A stretch of 64,000 nt of DNA. Origin: Thiobacillus sp. (GTDB lineage: Bacteria > Pseudomonadota > Gammaproteobacteria > Burkholderiales > Thiobacillaceae). The position numbers were made by a program, and so were the translations under genes. The DNA is taken from positions 42,047-106,046 of the forward strand of contig WGNC01000014.1 in the NCBI GenBank assembly GCA_016124745.1, read 5' to 3'. The notes below the pieces were generated by a model that saw only the letters and a program-made list of their open reading frames with translations, was not told the origin of the DNA and did no database searches. Positions 63,124 through 64,000 of this stretch are shown in pieces (positions within the stretch are counted from its first letter, which is position 1; every line of letters starts with the position of its first letter).

Positions 63124-63155
63124 TGACGGAAATCCGTCAGCACGGGGAGCCGTGC
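63124..63155 (+). promoter_or_regulatory. Two palindromes, candidate upstream activator sites
   Basis: TGACGGA-aa-TCCGTCA (63124-63139) and GCACGG-ggag-CCGTGC (63140-63155) are adjacent perfect dyads about 95-125 bases upstream of a sigma-54-type promoter. That distance is normal for enhancer-binding proteins of the NtrC class. An A/T-rich tract (63181-63205) between them and the promoter could bend or bind IHF. Confidence 0.5.
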
Positions 63156-63232
63156 CCTGTTCCCGCGCCAGACAGGACATTTCAACTAATTGTTTTTAAA
63201 TGACTTTACAAGGGGCGTCCGCCTGTCCTCGA

Positions 63233-63249
63233 TTGGCACAGGCATTGCA
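63233..63249 (+). promoter_or_regulatory. Sigma-54 (RpoN) promoter, -24/-12
   Basis: TTGGCACA-ggca-TTGCA matches the consensus TTGGCACR-N4-TTGCW with GG and GC exactly 10 bases apart. Transcription would start near 63260, 26 bases before the first small ORF. Confidence 0.75.
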
Positions 63250-63285
63250 AGTATTCAGGCAGCCAACCTTACCAAGGAGAACATC

Positions 63286-63438
63286 ATGAAACTGCAATTT
63301 GGCAAAAACCAGCTGGTGCTCGAACTCAGCAAATCCCCTTTCGCCTGGTTTCATGGCCAGACCGAGCGCATGAGCCTCACCAGCCTGTCGCTGATGTTCG
63401 TGCAGTTTTCCCTGTTTGCCCGTCAGACAGTTGCCTGA
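63286..63438 (+). CDS. Small protein 1 of a tandem paralogous pair, 50 residues
   Basis: Begins MKLQFGKNQLVLELSKS and contains RMSLTSLSLMFVQFSLFAR. AAGGAG lies 8 bases before the ATG. The first half has alternating hydrophobic residues (strand-like); the second half is a hydrophobic, possibly membrane- or partner-binding helix. It shares with the next small protein the pattern Q-x-G-K ... L-x-L-S ... F-x-G-x-T-x-R-M-S-x-x-S-L-x-L-x-F. It lies directly behind a sigma-54 promoter. The family is unknown to me; no toxin or leader-peptide motif is recognised. Confidence 0.7.
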   Translation: MKLQFGKNQLVLELSKSPFAWFHGQTERMSLTSLSLMFVQFSLFARQTVA

Positions 63439-63476
63439 GCCGGGCTCAGCCAGGCACCGGATCCAGGAGGCGACAC

Positions 63477-63632
63477 GTGCAACTGGGAAAAGGGACCAGC
63501 GTCAGCCTCCACCTGTCGCGCGCCCTGTTGAGCTGCTTCTTTGGAAGCACCAGCCGCATGTCGATGTTCAGCCTGACGCTGTTGTTCATGGAACTAAGGG
63601 TGCTGCGACGCAGCACTGCAACCTGCGCCTGA
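63477..63632 (+). CDS. Small protein 2 of a tandem paralogous pair, 51 residues
   Basis: Starts with GTG, preceded by the near-perfect AGGAGG 7 bases upstream. It reads VQLGKGTSVSLHLSRALLS and then CFFGSTSRMSMFSLTLLFME. It aligns over its length with the preceding small protein, so the pair arose by duplication. It has two Cys (one in CFFGS, one near the C-terminus), which the first lacks. Its stop is 4 bases from the stop of the convergent sensor kinase gene. Function unknown; cotranscription from the sigma-54 promoter is likely. Confidence 0.65.
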   Translation: MQLGKGTSVSLHLSRALLSCFFGSTSRMSMFSLTLLFMELRVLRRSTATCA

Positions 63633-63636
63633 TGCG

Positions 63637-64000
63637 TTAGCGGGGAATTTCCAACACTGCCTCCAGTCCGCCTTGCGGGCGATTCTGCAGCACCACCTTC
63701 CATCCATTCCTTCCCGCCAACTGGCGCACGATTGCCAGCCCCAGCCCCATTCCACCCGTCGTTTGCGAACGTGAGGCTTCCAGCCGATAGAATGGCCTGA
63801 ACACTTTTTCCAGCTGATCATCCGGAATGCCCGCACCCGTGTCGCTAACGATGACACGCACCAGTTGGGTTCCGCATTCCAGCGCCAGCTCGACCCGGGT
63901 GCCCCCGTAGCGCTGCGCGTTCTGGATCAGGTTCGTCACGATCTGCCGGACCGCCAGTCGTCCGGCCACAACTTCGCAGCGTGACGCACCGGGCCACTCA
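63637..64000 (-). CDS. Sensor histidine kinase, C-terminal ATPase domain (partial)
   Basis: Only the last about 121 codons are in the window; the frame is open to the right edge. The HATPase_c boxes are complete: N box IVTNLIQNAQRYGG, G1 VSDTGAGIPDDQLEKVF, F box RPFYRLEASRS and G2 TGGMGLGLAIVRQLA. This is the catalytic end of an EnvZ/OmpR-type membrane kinase. The sensory and phosphoacceptor parts and the partner regulator lie outside, so the signal is unknown. It is convergent with the sigma-54-driven small genes. Confidence 0.9.
   Translation of the reverse strand, partial: EWPGASRCEVVAGRLAVRQIVTNLIQNAQRYGGTRVELALECGTQLVRVIVSDTGAGIPDDQLEKVFRPFYRLEASRSQTTGGMGLGLAIVRQLAGRNGWKVVLQNRPQGGLEAVLEIPR

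Overview
This is a GC-rich chromosomal window from a betaproteobacterium, most likely a sulfur-metabolising Thiobacillus-like member of the Nitrosomonadales. The assignment rests on gene order (amgK-murU-pepP-ubiH beside lptD-surA-pdxA-ksgA; glyQ-glyS-gmhB-plsC), on genes for sulfane-sulfur handling (persulfide dioxygenase, rhodaneses, a DsrC/TusE-like protein) and on a sucrose operon with amylosucrase. No tRNA, rRNA, CRISPR array, prophage or insertion sequence was recognised. The window is densely coded, and many cistrons overlap by the 4-base ATGA junction.

Layout. 1-5 kb: a lipoprotein gene broken by two compensating frameshifts, a membrane protein, an Hsp20 chaperone, a CorC-type CBS membrane protein and an FNR-type regulator. 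5-8.4 kb (minus): an ArsR-rhodanese fusion regulator, persulfide dioxygenase, MFS transporter and periplasmic rhodanese, apparently a sulfane-sulfur response module. 8.5-10.9 kb (minus): rubrerythrin, rubredoxin, a rubredoxin-reductase-like flavoprotein (together a complete NAD(P)H-to-peroxide chain) and QueD. 11.2-17.4 kb (minus): fructokinase, sucrose-phosphate synthase, sucrose-phosphate phosphatase and amylosucrase, i.e. sucrose synthesis and reuse. A MarR gene with a clear operator-promoter diverges from it. 18.3-23.9 kb (minus): a tripartite RND efflux system. 24-29.8 kb: a secreted PhoX-like protein, oxyR with a DUF202 gene, and divergent katG, so peroxide defence. 29.8-37.8 kb: a DegS-like protease, DedA and HPP membrane proteins, a DsrC-like protein with a divergent LysR gene, several exported proteins of unknown role and a metallophosphoesterase. 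37.8-40.9 kb: an HlyD-ATPase-permease ABC exporter. 41-53 kb: housekeeping genes for ubiquinone synthesis, DsbC, cell-wall recycling, LPS assembly, outer-membrane folding, pyridoxal phosphate and rRNA methylation. 53-60.5 kb: an Old Yellow Enzyme, a DUF4202 protein, glyoxalase I, a YgjP-like metalloprotein, PlsC, GmhB and GlySQ. 60.6-64 kb: a small lipoprotein, an ABC-F protein, a sigma-54-type promoter driving two tandem paralogous ~50-residue proteins, and the end of a sensor kinase.

The least explained and most interesting item is that last one: a consensus -24/-12 promoter with two upstream palindromes in front of two related small proteins (63124-63632). Other noteworthy items are two MITE-like repeats with imperfect terminal inverted repeats (13260-13443 and 23919-24140), another dispersed repeat pair, a heptanucleotide tandem repeat abutting the ksgA start codon, and a DsrC-like protein lacking the C-terminal catalytic cysteine. 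All calls come from reading the sequence; no database search was run.
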